From contig CAZSQA010000004.1 in assembly GCA_964608915.1 (NCBI GenBank), forward strand, positions 62,001 to 126,000: a stretch of DNA of 64,000 bases, written 5' to 3'. The first letter of the stretch is position 1. Every line of letters starts with the position of its first letter. Shown piece by piece: positions 1 to 8,618 of this stretch. This DNA is from QWQI01 sp964608915 (GTDB lineage: Bacteria > Planctomycetota > Planctomycetia > Isosphaerales > Isosphaeraceae). Made by a program: the position numbers and the translations under genes. Below the pieces are notes generated by a model. It made no database searches and was not told where the DNA came from. It saw only the letters and a list, made by a program, of their open reading frames with translations.

Positions 1-1
1 G

Positions 2-724
2 TATCTGCTGAACTTGAGCGGAGTCCGGAAGGTCGGTGTCTACGTCCTCGTCGGAGGTGCCATCTGGCTCTGTTTCCTCAAATCCGGCATCCATCCCACG
101 GTGGCAGGCGTTCTTTTGGGGTTGCTGACGCCTTTCCGGGCCTGGGTGCCTGACAGCACCTTCACGGCCTGGCTCGAAGAGTTCTGGAGCCGAACGCACG
201 AGTCAGGGCTTTCGCCGGAAAAGCGGTTCGAAGAACTTTCCAGGTTGCAATTCATCGCAAGGGAAAGCGTTTCGCCGCTCCAGCGGCTCGAAAATGCGCT
301 GCACCCGTGGGTCGCGTTCGGCATCATGCCGCTGTTCGCTCTCGCCAACGCCGGGGTCAGGCTCGATCCTGAACGCATGACGGATTCGGTCGCGATCGCG
401 GTCGCTGCCGGTCTCGTCATCGGCAAGCCTCTGGGAATTTTGCTCTTCTGTCGAATCGCTTTACGGCTGAAGGTGGCTGCCCTGCCCGATGGCGTCAATC
501 TGCCGATGCTCTTCGGCGGTGCCTGCCTGGCCGGAATCGGCTTTACTATGTCACTTTTCATCAATGGCCTCGCGTTTGCCGGCGACGAGTTCGTGAATGC
601 CAGCGAAGCCGGCAAAATCGGCACGCTGATGGGATCGGCCCTGAGCGCCGTGATCGGGGCGTCCATTCTGATCGTGACTCTGCTTCGGAATCCGGATTCT
701 CGAAACCCTGGGGACGTCGGCTGA
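2..724 (+). CDS. nhaA: Na+/H+ antiporter NhaA, C-terminal part (5' end outside window)
   Basis: Integral membrane antiporter that exchanges Na+ for H+ across the inner membrane in sodium and pH homeostasis. The frame is open from the first bases of the window, so the gene begins upstream and only about 240 residues are seen. The visible part has the hydrophobic, glycine-rich segments expected of the C-terminal half of NhaA, including the helix around LKSGIHPTVAG, the stretch PLFALANAGV, and the final helices with GIGFTMSLFINGLAF. All three resemble NhaA family sequence. The TTG at 14 is an in-frame leucine codon, not a start. The gene ends 109 bases before the next one, on the same strand. 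Family assignment is confident. Transport activity cannot be judged because the N-terminal half is missing. Confidence 0.9.
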   Translation, partial: YLLNLSGVRKVGVYVLVGGAIWLCFLKSGIHPTVAGVLLGLLTPFRAWVPDSTFTAWLEEFWSRTHESGLSPEKRFEELSRLQFIARESVSPLQRLENALHPWVAFGIMPLFALANAGVRLDPERMTDSVAIAVAAGLVIGKPLGILLFCRIALRLKVAALPDGVNLPMLFGGACLAGIGFTMSLFINGLAFAGDEFVNASEAGKIGTLMGSALSAVIGASILIVTLLRNPDSRNPGDVG

Positions 725-833
725 AAACTGGGCTCGACAATTTTCTTCGATCCGCTATTTTCCGGTGAGCGTTCGTCGATGGCGCGTCAGGATCGATTCG
801 CCATCATCAGGCAAGGAAGCCAGGAACACACAA

Positions 834-1733
834 ATGGCCAGTCATGATGACGCCCGTACCGTGAGCACCAGAAACCGGCGGAAATTTCAGCCGATCGTCG
901 AGCCGACGCTCGAGCGGCGGGAAGTGATGACCGCCACTCCCCTGCCCGTCGAAGGCGTGCCTGACGTCGCACCCATGATCGCGACGGATTCCACGACATC
1001 CGAAACGGCGGCCACCGCAACGGATATCTCGAGTACGACGACGAACCCGGAAGTGACGACCACCTCCGTCGAGACGCCGGTCGCGTCGCCTTATGGCGAT
1101 ATCGCGACGACCTCCGTGGGTGGCGTTACGCCGGTCACGAACGAAATGGTGACCACCGGAGCGGTCAAGCGGGGCCCCGGCCGTTCCAGCGCTTCCACCG
1201 ACTGGTCCTCCATGGCCGGATGGTCATGGTTGGGCGGAGCGTGGAAGTCGAACACGAAAATCGATTTCATGCAGACATTGGCGCGAACCATGGGGGCGAA
1301 GAACGTCCGCTTTCCATCGATTCCGAGCGTCGATACATGGATCGTCGGTACGGACAGCTACGTCGGGCGAACCGCCCTGGCCGCTCAACAACAGGCGATG
1401 CCGCTGGATGGCCTGGTGATCAAGCCCGGGGGCACGAGCGGCAAGACGACTTTGTCGATGACTTCCGCGGATGGAACGCCGCCCGTGGAATTGCCGCTGA
1501 CGAGCGTCAAAGGCAGCACGGCGACATTCACGGGATCGACTCCCATTTTCGAATCCACGACCGATGCGAACGGACAGGAATCGACGACCACGACCGACGG
1601 CGCGCCAGTTCGTGTGAACGTGACTCGCCGTAATGCAAGTTCCATGCGGATCACGTCCGAAATGCTGACAGGCGGCAAGTGGATTCGCATGTTCACTTAT
1701 ACCGCCACGAAAATGCGCGGCGGCACCGTCTGA
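834..1733 (+). CDS. Orphan exported protein with planctomycete-type N-terminal motif
   Basis: No function recognised. The product is about 299 residues. Its start is rich in basic residues and is followed by RRKFQPIVEPTLERREVMTA, which resembles the N-terminal motif of many planctomycete surface proteins (basic stretch, L-E-x-R, then a short hydrophobic/Thr end). The middle is low complexity, rich in Thr, Ser, Val and Pro (residues about 35-110). The last 150 residues look beta-rich, with many Thr, Ser, Gly and Val. The ATG at 834 was chosen because purine-rich AGGAAG/CAGGA lies just upstream. An in-frame GTG at 765 would add 23 residues. The gene converges on the hydrolase gene downstream, with a hairpin between them. 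It could be a cell-wall or envelope protein, but nothing in the sequence proves this. Confidence 0.65.
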   Translation: MASHDDARTVSTRNRRKFQPIVEPTLERREVMTATPLPVEGVPDVAPMIATDSTTSETAATATDISSTTTNPEVTTTSVETPVASPYGDIATTSVGGVTPVTNEMVTTGAVKRGPGRSSASTDWSSMAGWSWLGGAWKSNTKIDFMQTLARTMGAKNVRFPSIPSVDTWIVGTDSYVGRTALAAQQQAMPLDGLVIKPGGTSGKTTLSMTSADGTPPVELPLTSVKGSTATFTGSTPIFESTTDANGQESTTTTDGAPVRVNVTRRNASSMRITSEMLTGGKWIRMFTYTATKMRGGTV

Positions 1734-1774
1734 GCAGCTGCCGCGGCGAATCGTAACGCACGACGCATTACGCC

Positions 1775-1800
1775 CCGGCGCGAGTTTTGTCTCGTGCCGG
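1775..1800. terminator. Hairpin between convergent genes, likely bidirectional terminator
   Basis: A ten-base-pair stem (CCGGCGCGAG with CTCGTGCCGG, one G-T pair) closes a six-base T-rich loop. It lies between the stop codons of two genes that point at each other. No long T tract follows on either side. Confidence 0.5.
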
Positions 1801-1838
1801 AGCGTTCGTCTTTCGTTGCAGAGATTCTCGAGTCGATC

Positions 1839-4184
1839 TCACTTCAGCCGTTCGAGATGTTTCGCGCCTCGTGGCCAGTTCAGGTGCTTCGCCAGAAATT
1901 CGAACGTGGCGGTGCCGTCGATCTCATGGCCCCTATTGAAATAGGCAATTTGCGCATTTTCGCCGGCGCCGAGCAAGTCGTAAGTGCGCTTGAGCTTGGC
2001 GAATTCGTAGCCGATCCATTCGTCAGGGGCGACGCCGTCGAAATGGCCACGCTCGACCATGAACGGCCTGGGCGCGATCAGGGCCGCCATCTCCGCGTAA
2101 TTGAATTTCGAAGCCAGATCCCATTCGTACATGTCGTACTCGATCGTGAACATGTAAGAATATTGCCTGTCGGTATTCGTGCATTTGATGACCCACTCGT
2201 CGAAATCGGCGGAGCAGATCGAAAGGCAGTAGCGCGTCAGTGCCGCGGGAATTCGCATGGCCGATTTGCCGCCGTAGGAAAGCCCGTAAAAGGCGATGCG
2301 GTCCTTGTCGACGTTTTCCAGTGTTTCGAGCCAGTCGAGTATCCGTTCATGCTGGCGGATGATCACGGCGAACAGCGATTGACCGAGCGGCCAGGCCTTG
2401 CGCTGGATCGTGCGGAACCGCTCCTGGCCGATATATGGGTTTTGCGGGGCGAAGACGATATAGCCCCGGTCCGCCAGGGCGGCTCCGTAAGCGTGATAGA
2501 CGGATTTCTTCTTCGGGTCGACGATGTCGTCCGGCCGCCCTTCCAGGCCGTGCTGGCAGACGACCACGGGCCGCTTCTCGCCCGGTTTGAGATCCCGGGG
2601 CAACAGCAGCACGCCATAAGCGTAAACGTCGGCATAGACAGGGATTTTCACCGCATAGCCGCGAAAGCCGGGTTCGTCGTAAACCAGTTTCGATTCCGCG
2701 ACCATCGGTTCGGACGGGGCCGGCATTTTGCCCATGAGGTCGTTCCAGAAGACCTGACGAAGACGATCTCGCTCAGCTGCGAAGACTTCCGGCTTCTGTG
2801 GGTCGGCGGCTTTCCAGAATTCGAACCGGCGAAGCTCCGACGTTCGCACCAGGTTCTGCGTGAAATCAGCCCAGGTGCGGAAGTTACGGCGAATCGCATC
2901 GGTTTTCGCAGGTTCCGCGATTTGCGAAGGGCTCGCGGAGGTCCGCTCCGGCAAGCCCACGCCCAGCAGATCGGCGACCTGGGAGATCGCGGCTGATCGG
3001 TCTCCGGCTTCGAGAATTCGCATCGCATCTGGCCCGGCTAACTGCCTTGCCCTGGCCAGTTCGCGGTCAATCTCCGCGGCGGTCGCTGGCCGAAGCGCGC
3101 CGTCAGCGGCGTCGTCCCGGCCGTTCCGTGGGGGCAGAGATTCCGCCAGTGTCGGTCCATCCGTTCGGTCGACAAGAATCCTGGTGCCAGGGTTCTCGAC
3201 GGCCATCGCGACGAGTTCGGCATCCTGGAATTCCAGTGCCCTTCGCCAGATGGTCCTGTCGATCGGTTCGAGCCACTGCGTCGTATCGCGGGCCTGAAAA
3301 TAGCCGCTGATCCAGAACACAGAAGCGTCGGTGCCGAGATTCGCCGCCAAAAGTGCCACCTGGCCGCCGTCGCCATGGCCGTAAACGACGCTCGGGACAC
3401 TCTTCGAAGCATTCTGCTCTTTGCGCAAAGATTCCATACCGGCGATCACGCCCGAAACTTCATAACCCAGTGGTGATTTGCCCGTTTCCCAGGCCATGCG
3501 CCAGATCCATTCACGGTGCGACAGGTTCGTGAATCTCACTTTGGGGTCGCCCGACCAGGTGTCCTTGCGATCCAGCAGGGCCGGCACCAGAATCAGGCCG
3601 CCGGCCTCGGCCAGACGAACGGCGATTCGAAGGCCATCGTCAGGACCATCACTTCCTGTGCCATTGTCCAGAACGATCCCGAGGAAGCGGATCGTGCCCG
3701 ATTCTTCGACATTCTCGAGGCGATTCGGGCGAACCAGATGCCCCTGCATCCAGACATCCGAAGCGACTTCCCAGCGAACGGAGTCGATTCTGGTTCGATT
3801 CGTGCCGATTTTCGGATTCGGCTCGCCGATCGGCCCTGCCGAGACGTATTCGAATCGGCCTTTCGAAGCTGAGGTACGTTCGCCAGGGGCGATGCCCAGG
3901 TGCCTGCGTAACCGTTCGCGCCGCTCGGCCAGCGAATTCTGGTCCGTCCGACTTTTTCGCCAGGCGACGTCGCGTGTCTTGACGCTCTCGGCCAGCATTT
4001 TGTCGAAGTGGCGATGAATGCCTTCGACCATTTCGGCGGCCGGGTCCGTCGGCAACGTCCATGACTTCGTGCCGGGAAGTACGGAGCCGGGAGTCGATTG
4101 AGCGACGCAAATCGAGCTGAAGCAACCGATCGCCACGATCGCCGCAATTGTTCGACCGATCCGGCTTCCTGCACATGCACTCAT
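1839..4184 (-). CDS. Secreted protein with tandem alpha/beta hydrolase domains
   Basis: Predicted exported esterase or peptidase of the alpha/beta hydrolase superfamily, 781 residues. The start at 4184 is supported by GGAAGGA about 12 bases upstream. From there a signal peptide is visible (hydrophobic IAAIVAIGCFSSICVAQ). Two hydrolase-like domains follow. The first (about 100-400) keeps only a degenerate elbow, GHGDGGQ, near residue 268, with Asp where the nucleophile should be. The second (about 480-781) has a normal elbow GLSYGGK with Ser636, an oxyanion-type QHGLEG segment, and His753 in RGHEIDG, so it is the likely catalytic unit. The C-terminal half resembles the acetyl-xylan esterase/dienelactone hydrolase type. 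Substrate unknown. The gene is transcribed divergently from the glycosyltransferase operon at 4550. Confidence 0.8.
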   Translation of the reverse strand: MSACAGSRIGRTIAAIVAIGCFSSICVAQSTPGSVLPGTKSWTLPTDPAAEMVEGIHRHFDKMLAESVKTRDVAWRKSRTDQNSLAERRERLRRHLGIAPGERTSASKGRFEYVSAGPIGEPNPKIGTNRTRIDSVRWEVASDVWMQGHLVRPNRLENVEESGTIRFLGIVLDNGTGSDGPDDGLRIAVRLAEAGGLILVPALLDRKDTWSGDPKVRFTNLSHREWIWRMAWETGKSPLGYEVSGVIAGMESLRKEQNASKSVPSVVYGHGDGGQVALLAANLGTDASVFWISGYFQARDTTQWLEPIDRTIWRRALEFQDAELVAMAVENPGTRILVDRTDGPTLAESLPPRNGRDDAADGALRPATAAEIDRELARARQLAGPDAMRILEAGDRSAAISQVADLLGVGLPERTSASPSQIAEPAKTDAIRRNFRTWADFTQNLVRTSELRRFEFWKAADPQKPEVFAAERDRLRQVFWNDLMGKMPAPSEPMVAESKLVYDEPGFRGYAVKIPVYADVYAYGVLLLPRDLKPGEKRPVVVCQHGLEGRPDDIVDPKKKSVYHAYGAALADRGYIVFAPQNPYIGQERFRTIQRKAWPLGQSLFAVIIRQHERILDWLETLENVDKDRIAFYGLSYGGKSAMRIPAALTRYCLSICSADFDEWVIKCTNTDRQYSYMFTIEYDMYEWDLASKFNYAEMAALIAPRPFMVERGHFDGVAPDEWIGYEFAKLKRTYDLLGAGENAQIAYFNRGHEIDGTATFEFLAKHLNWPRGAKHLERLK

Positions 4185-4549
4185 GGGTGGATGATCCTTC
4201 CGGATCGTGAACCGGGCGAATCCGGTTCGTTGACTTGAGAGGATTTGGGGCGAGCGTGAATGGCCTGGCCTGTTCGGGCGTGGCCGAGCATTCAGCATAC
4301 GGCCAGCGTACGTGAAATCAAGGGGCATGAAAAATCACCGGGGGGCCGAGGATCGGGCAGGATTGTCCGGATTGGACTTGGCCGGAATGGCCGGAAGGTT
4401 ATGATATGCGGGACGTACGACCATCGTCGAAGCACAACGGCCCTGAAATTCGAATCGATCGAACTCCCCGGGCACGATTTGCGAACGGGCATCTCGAGGA
4501 CCGACTCGCCCGGTACGGCACGACGAGCGTCAGGAAGGACCCGCCCGCG
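4185..4549. other. Intergenic region between divergent genes
   Basis: It separates the divergent hydrolase and glycosyltransferase genes and so must hold both 5' regions. Ribosome binding sites are visible at both ends (GGAAGGA on the minus side, AGGAAGGA on the plus side). I see no convincing promoter hexamer pair, RNA structure or small gene. Confidence 0.5.
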
Positions 4550-5701
4550 ATGGATCTGCTGGCACTCGTCGAATCACCTGGACATGTCTGCTGCCGATAC
4601 CGCATCGCGGCGTTCGAGCCATATCTGCGTTATTTCGGCGTGAACGTCACTTATCAGGCGATCGCTCATTCGGTCCCCGCCCGCCTGGCGCAAATGCATG
4701 CCGTCGCTCGGTTTGACGCTGTCGTGCTACAGCGCAAGCTGCTCGATTCCGTCAGCCTCGCGGCCCTGCGGCGGTCCGCGAAATTTCTGGCGTTCGACTT
4801 CGACGATGCCGTCGTTTATCGCGACAGTTATTCGCCCAAGGGCCACCATTGCCCGCGCCGGAAGGTGCGGTTTTCGAACGTGGTGCGCTGTGCTGACCAG
4901 ATTCTGGCGGGCAACACGTTTCTCGCTCAACTGGCGGAAGACCATGGGGCCAGGTCGCAGAAAGTCCGGTACATGCCGACTTGCGTCGATCTCGAACGTT
5001 ACGAAACGACGCGGGCGGAAGCGGAGAAACGACGCGCCGGCGCCCCGTTCGTGATGGTCTGGGTCGGGTCGTCGAGCACACTTCAGGGGCTGGAGGCGAC
5101 GCGCGGCCTCTGGAACGGAATCGGCGAACATGTACCTTCCGCGGTCCTCCGCGTGGTCTGCGACCGGTTCCCTGAATTCGAAAGGTTGCCGGTCGAGCCG
5201 GTCGCGTGGTCGGAAGAGACGGAGATCGAATGGATCGTCGCTTCCGACGCGGGCGTGAGTCACGTGCCCAATGACTTGTGGAGTCGGGGCAAATGCGGGC
5301 TCAAAGTCTTGCAATATATGGCCGCGGGGCTGCCCGTGCTGACCAACCCGGTCGGTGTGCATGTCGAGATGATCCGGTCTGGCCGCAACGGGTTTCTGCT
5401 GCAGGAACCACGCGAATGGATCGAGGCCGTGCGCTGGCTCGCCGCGAATCGTGACAGGGCCGCCGCCATGGGCCGGGTCGCTATGGACGACATCCGCCGT
5501 GGTTATGACATCGCCGACTGGGGGCCGTTTTTCGTCGATTGGGTCATGCCGGGGGCAGTGGCGGGTACTTCTGCCAGCGAGCAGCGTTCGGACGCCAGCC
5601 ATGGCCGGTCGTGGGCCATCGATTCGGGAACCAGTCAGAACACGGTGCGCGGGCCACATCAGGACAGCAAGATCGACATCAGGCCGGGGCTGCATGCATG
5701 A
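4550..5701 (+). CDS. Glycosyltransferase, GT4-like (group 1)
   Basis: Predicted cytoplasmic sugar transferase for a surface polysaccharide or glycolipid, 383 residues. The start at 4550 is chosen over an upstream ATG because AGGAAGGA sits 12 bases before it, and because the protein then begins directly with the first strand (MDLLALVESPGHVCCRYRI). The C-terminal half carries the nucleotide-sugar binding region of group 1 glycosyltransferases. VWVGSSSTLQGL starts the second Rossmann fold, and GLKVLQYMAAGLPVLTNPVG with a downstream Glu corresponds to the family's donor-binding segment. The stop overlaps the start of the next gene by four bases (ATGA), so the two are translationally coupled. The pairing with a lipopolysaccharide-kinase-like protein suggests work on a phosphorylated glycolipid, which is an inference. 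Confidence 0.82.
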   Translation: MDLLALVESPGHVCCRYRIAAFEPYLRYFGVNVTYQAIAHSVPARLAQMHAVARFDAVVLQRKLLDSVSLAALRRSAKFLAFDFDDAVVYRDSYSPKGHHCPRRKVRFSNVVRCADQILAGNTFLAQLAEDHGARSQKVRYMPTCVDLERYETTRAEAEKRRAGAPFVMVWVGSSSTLQGLEATRGLWNGIGEHVPSAVLRVVCDRFPEFERLPVEPVAWSEETEIEWIVASDAGVSHVPNDLWSRGKCGLKVLQYMAAGLPVLTNPVGVHVEMIRSGRNGFLLQEPREWIEAVRWLAANRDRAAAMGRVAMDDIRRGYDIADWGPFFVDWVMPGAVAGTSASEQRSDASHGRSWAIDSGTSQNTVRGPHQDSKIDIRPGLHA

Positions 5702-7500
5702 AAGTGGCGAATTCCATCCGCAAGAAGTATCACCGAAGGCATTATGACCGGAAACGCCTGTTCGGAATGACCGGATGGACGTGGTTCCAGCTCGACGAAG
5801 TCGGCTGGTGGATCCGCGAGGAATGGTTCGATCGGCTCGCCGGCCCGCATGGTCTGAAGTGGCAGGAATGGCGGAAGTCGAATCGGCTGAAAGTCGTCAA
5901 GGACGGCCCACACCGGACGGTGTATCACGTCGATCTGGGCGAGACCGGCGTTTATGTCAAACACTATCGCGTACCGGATTTCCGGGCCCGGTGGCGGCAA
6001 TGGCTCCGTCGTGGCAAGGCCAGGAACGAAGGCAGCAAGGCACTGAGGCTGGCCTCGATCGGTGTGCGGACATTTACGCCGCTTGCGCTTGGTGAACAGC
6101 GAAAGCGGGGATTTCTTTACGAGAATTATCTCGTGACGGAAGAAATCCCCAACGTCGAGCCACTCGATACGTATCTGGAAAAGATACTACCCACGGAAGA
6201 TAGCGGCAGGCAGAGGAAGATCCGTCTGGCGATCGGAGACGCTCTGGCCCGGCTCTGTTCTTGCCTCCATGAGGCCGGTTACGTCCATGGCGATTTCCAT
6301 CCTGGCAACATTCTGATCCGCCTTATGGAAAACGACGAGCCGCGACTGTATCTGATCGATCTTGACGCGGTCCGGCAGCGGGGCGAAGGGCTCTCCGTCC
6401 GCGAAATTCGGGACAATCTGGCACAGCTCAACAATTATTTCTTCTCACGATCGAGCCGAGCCGAGCGTCTTCGCTTTCTGGAAGCGTACCTGAAATACAG
6501 GGGGCGTCATAACCCTATATCTCCAATGGAGATGGGTGGGTTCGCCCGACAGATCGAAAAAGCCACGCGTGCCTGGGCCGAACGGCTCTGGCGGCGCTGG
6601 GCGAAGCGCGGTCTGGGTACGAACAAGTATTTCAAGACGTTTCGGGACAGGAGCACCTGGGGCGTTTTCAGCCGTGTCTTCGAACGTGAGCACGTGCGTG
6701 AGATCGTCGAGGATCCGGAACGGCTGCTGTATGACGAAGGCTCGCGTATCATCAAGCATTCGCGGTCGTCCACGGTCGCCGAGGTGACGGTCCGCACGTC
6801 GGAAGGCCCCCGGCGCGTGATCGTCAAAAAGATACCGACGTACAAGCCTCGCGACTTCTGGTTCGGCTGGCTTCGTAAGCCACGTTGCCTGCGAGCCTGG
6901 AAAGCCGCCGGGCACTTGGTGGCCCGCGACGTGCCGACGCCGCGGCCGCTTGGCTATCTCGTCAAGGGATGGCCCGGCTTGCCCGGGTTTCTGACCCGAC
7001 GATACCCGGCCGTGACCTACACGATCATGGACCGGCCGGAAGGCATGGTTCAGCTGGAAGATCACATGCGTTACATCCTGGCCGAAGTGCCGGAGGAGCA
7101 TCGCAAAAGCGTCGTCGAGCGATCGGCTGCCGCTCTCGCTTCCGCCGTGCGGAAATTGCACGCCAAATCCCTTTCGCATCGCGACATGAAAGCCGCCAAT
7201 ATCCTGGTTCAACCCAGGGCTGACGGTTCGTTCGACGATGTTTCGTGGATTGACCTGGTCGGCGTGACGCTGGAGCACCCCCTTCCCTACCGAAACAGGG
7301 TGCAGAATCTGGCCCGGCTCGCCATCTCGGTTCAATCCAAGAACCTGCTCACGAACGCCACGGCTCTGAAATTCCTGAAAAGCTACCTGCCGCTCGCTTT
7401 CCTGCCCCGCAATGCATGGAAAAAACTATGGCGGGACGTGCTCGCGGAAATGCGACAAAAACAGGATCGGAACATCCGGATCGGAAGGCCTTTGAGCTGA
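5698..7500 (+). CDS. Protein with two lipopolysaccharide-kinase (WaaP/RIO-like) domains
   Basis: A 600-residue protein containing two kinase-like domains in one chain. The first (about 65-290) has the catalytic loop HGDFHPGN at 197-204 and the metal-binding LIDLDAV about 20 residues later. The second (about 330-590) has HRDMKAAN at 494-501 and WIDLVGV. Both resemble the WaaP/Kdo-kinase family, which phosphorylates the sugars of lipopolysaccharide cores. The start at 5698 overlaps the glycosyltransferase stop (ATGA). The longer upstream frame is discarded because it would lie inside that gene. The catalytic Asp and Asn are kept in both halves, so neither looks plainly dead. The split of work between the halves is unknown. 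The likely substrate is a membrane glycolipid, inferred from the operon partner. Confidence 0.8.
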   Translation: MKVANSIRKKYHRRHYDRKRLFGMTGWTWFQLDEVGWWIREEWFDRLAGPHGLKWQEWRKSNRLKVVKDGPHRTVYHVDLGETGVYVKHYRVPDFRARWRQWLRRGKARNEGSKALRLASIGVRTFTPLALGEQRKRGFLYENYLVTEEIPNVEPLDTYLEKILPTEDSGRQRKIRLAIGDALARLCSCLHEAGYVHGDFHPGNILIRLMENDEPRLYLIDLDAVRQRGEGLSVREIRDNLAQLNNYFFSRSSRAERLRFLEAYLKYRGRHNPISPMEMGGFARQIEKATRAWAERLWRRWAKRGLGTNKYFKTFRDRSTWGVFSRVFEREHVREIVEDPERLLYDEGSRIIKHSRSSTVAEVTVRTSEGPRRVIVKKIPTYKPRDFWFGWLRKPRCLRAWKAAGHLVARDVPTPRPLGYLVKGWPGLPGFLTRRYPAVTYTIMDRPEGMVQLEDHMRYILAEVPEEHRKSVVERSAAALASAVRKLHAKSLSHRDMKAANILVQPRADGSFDDVSWIDLVGVTLEHPLPYRNRVQNLARLAISVQSKNLLTNATALKFLKSYLPLAFLPRNAWKKLWRDVLAEMRQKQDRNIRIGRPLS

Positions 7501-7561
7501 TATCTCCCGCGCCTGGACGCAGGCAGGACGCCGGAAGGCCTTGTCGAAAGCCGAAAGATCG

Positions 7562-8572
7562 ATGAATACGACGAAATTCGGAAAATCGTGGGTGATTCTG
7601 GCCGGCTTCCTGGCATTTCAAACCTGCCTCAGCGGCTGTGCGGCCATGAATCGCAGGCCAGAATCGCTTTTGCCGGATCGGTACACGTTCCGCACCGGCC
7701 CTTTCCGGATTCGGACGCACAAACCGATCAAGGCGAGCGATCCGCTCGTCGCCGAACTCGATTCGCTGTCACGCGGCGTTTCGAATGCGATCGGTCAGCC
7801 CATCCGACCCGGGCACGAGCATGTCGACGTCTATCTGCTGAAGGACGAACCCAGCTTCCGGCATTACCTGAAATACTTTCATCCGGAATTGCCGCCGCGC
7901 CGCGCGTATTTCATCGCCACGGAAAATTCACGCACGATCTTTACGTTTCTCGGCGACCACCTGATGGAAGATCTCCGCCACGAATCGACGCACGCTCTGG
8001 TGAATCTCTCCCACCCGGCGCTTCCCTTGTGGCTTGACGAGGGCCTTGCCGAGGCCTTCGAACATCCCGACGGTTCCACGGATCGGGACATGCACCTCGA
8101 CAAATTCCTGGCCGACGTCAAAGCCGGGGTGACCCCGGATCTGGTCAGGCTCGAAAAGATCACGGACGTTCGCGAAATGACGCCTCGAGATTATCGCGAA
8201 TCCTGGGCCTGGGTCCGATGGGGGCTCGCGGGGCCGGAGCCGGTCCGGGCCGCCTTCGCTCGGTACATCAGGGACTCGAGCGGCACGAATTCCGCCGCAA
8301 CCGGCGAATCCCGAAGCCTCGCGGCCATGTGGAACCAGGTCGCTCCACAACTGAATCCGCAAGGCACACCCATGGTCGCCTGGTTAAGCCGCCAGGTCGA
8401 ACCGGCTCGAGGCGATCTTGCCGCGGCAAAGGTGGACTCCGGTATCCAGCGAGCGCGACTTCAGGACGCTGAACCGGCCATCGACTCACCTGCAGCCACT
8501 GGTGAATCGAAGGAAACGGCTGCAGGCGGCGCGAGAAAAAAAGGCCTGCTGCGTCGACTTTTCGGATATTGA
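7562..8572 (+). CDS. Lipoprotein metallopeptidase of the DUF1570 / gluzincin type
   Basis: Predicted zinc-dependent peptidase anchored to a membrane by a lipid, 336 residues. The start at 7562 gives a type II signal peptide ending in the lipobox LSGC with Cys26. A TTG seven codons upstream would lengthen the basic end only. The zinc motif is HESTH at 140-144, followed 16 residues later by LDEGLAE, which supplies the usual third ligand Glu of gluzincins (Glu160). Residues 60-135 fit the fold region before the active site, and the last 60 residues are low-complexity linker. The gene lies 61 bases after the dual-kinase gene on the same strand and probably closes the same operon. This suggests an envelope role. 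Substrate unknown. Confidence 0.8.
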   Translation: MNTTKFGKSWVILAGFLAFQTCLSGCAAMNRRPESLLPDRYTFRTGPFRIRTHKPIKASDPLVAELDSLSRGVSNAIGQPIRPGHEHVDVYLLKDEPSFRHYLKYFHPELPPRRAYFIATENSRTIFTFLGDHLMEDLRHESTHALVNLSHPALPLWLDEGLAEAFEHPDGSTDRDMHLDKFLADVKAGVTPDLVRLEKITDVREMTPRDYRESWAWVRWGLAGPEPVRAAFARYIRDSSGTNSAATGESRSLAAMWNQVAPQLNPQGTPMVAWLSRQVEPARGDLAAAKVDSGIQRARLQDAEPAIDSPAATGESKETAAGGARKKGLLRRLFGY

Positions 8573-8618
8573 TTCGCCTCTGTCCCCGAGAGGAATTCGG
8601 GCCGGCACGACGATCCGG

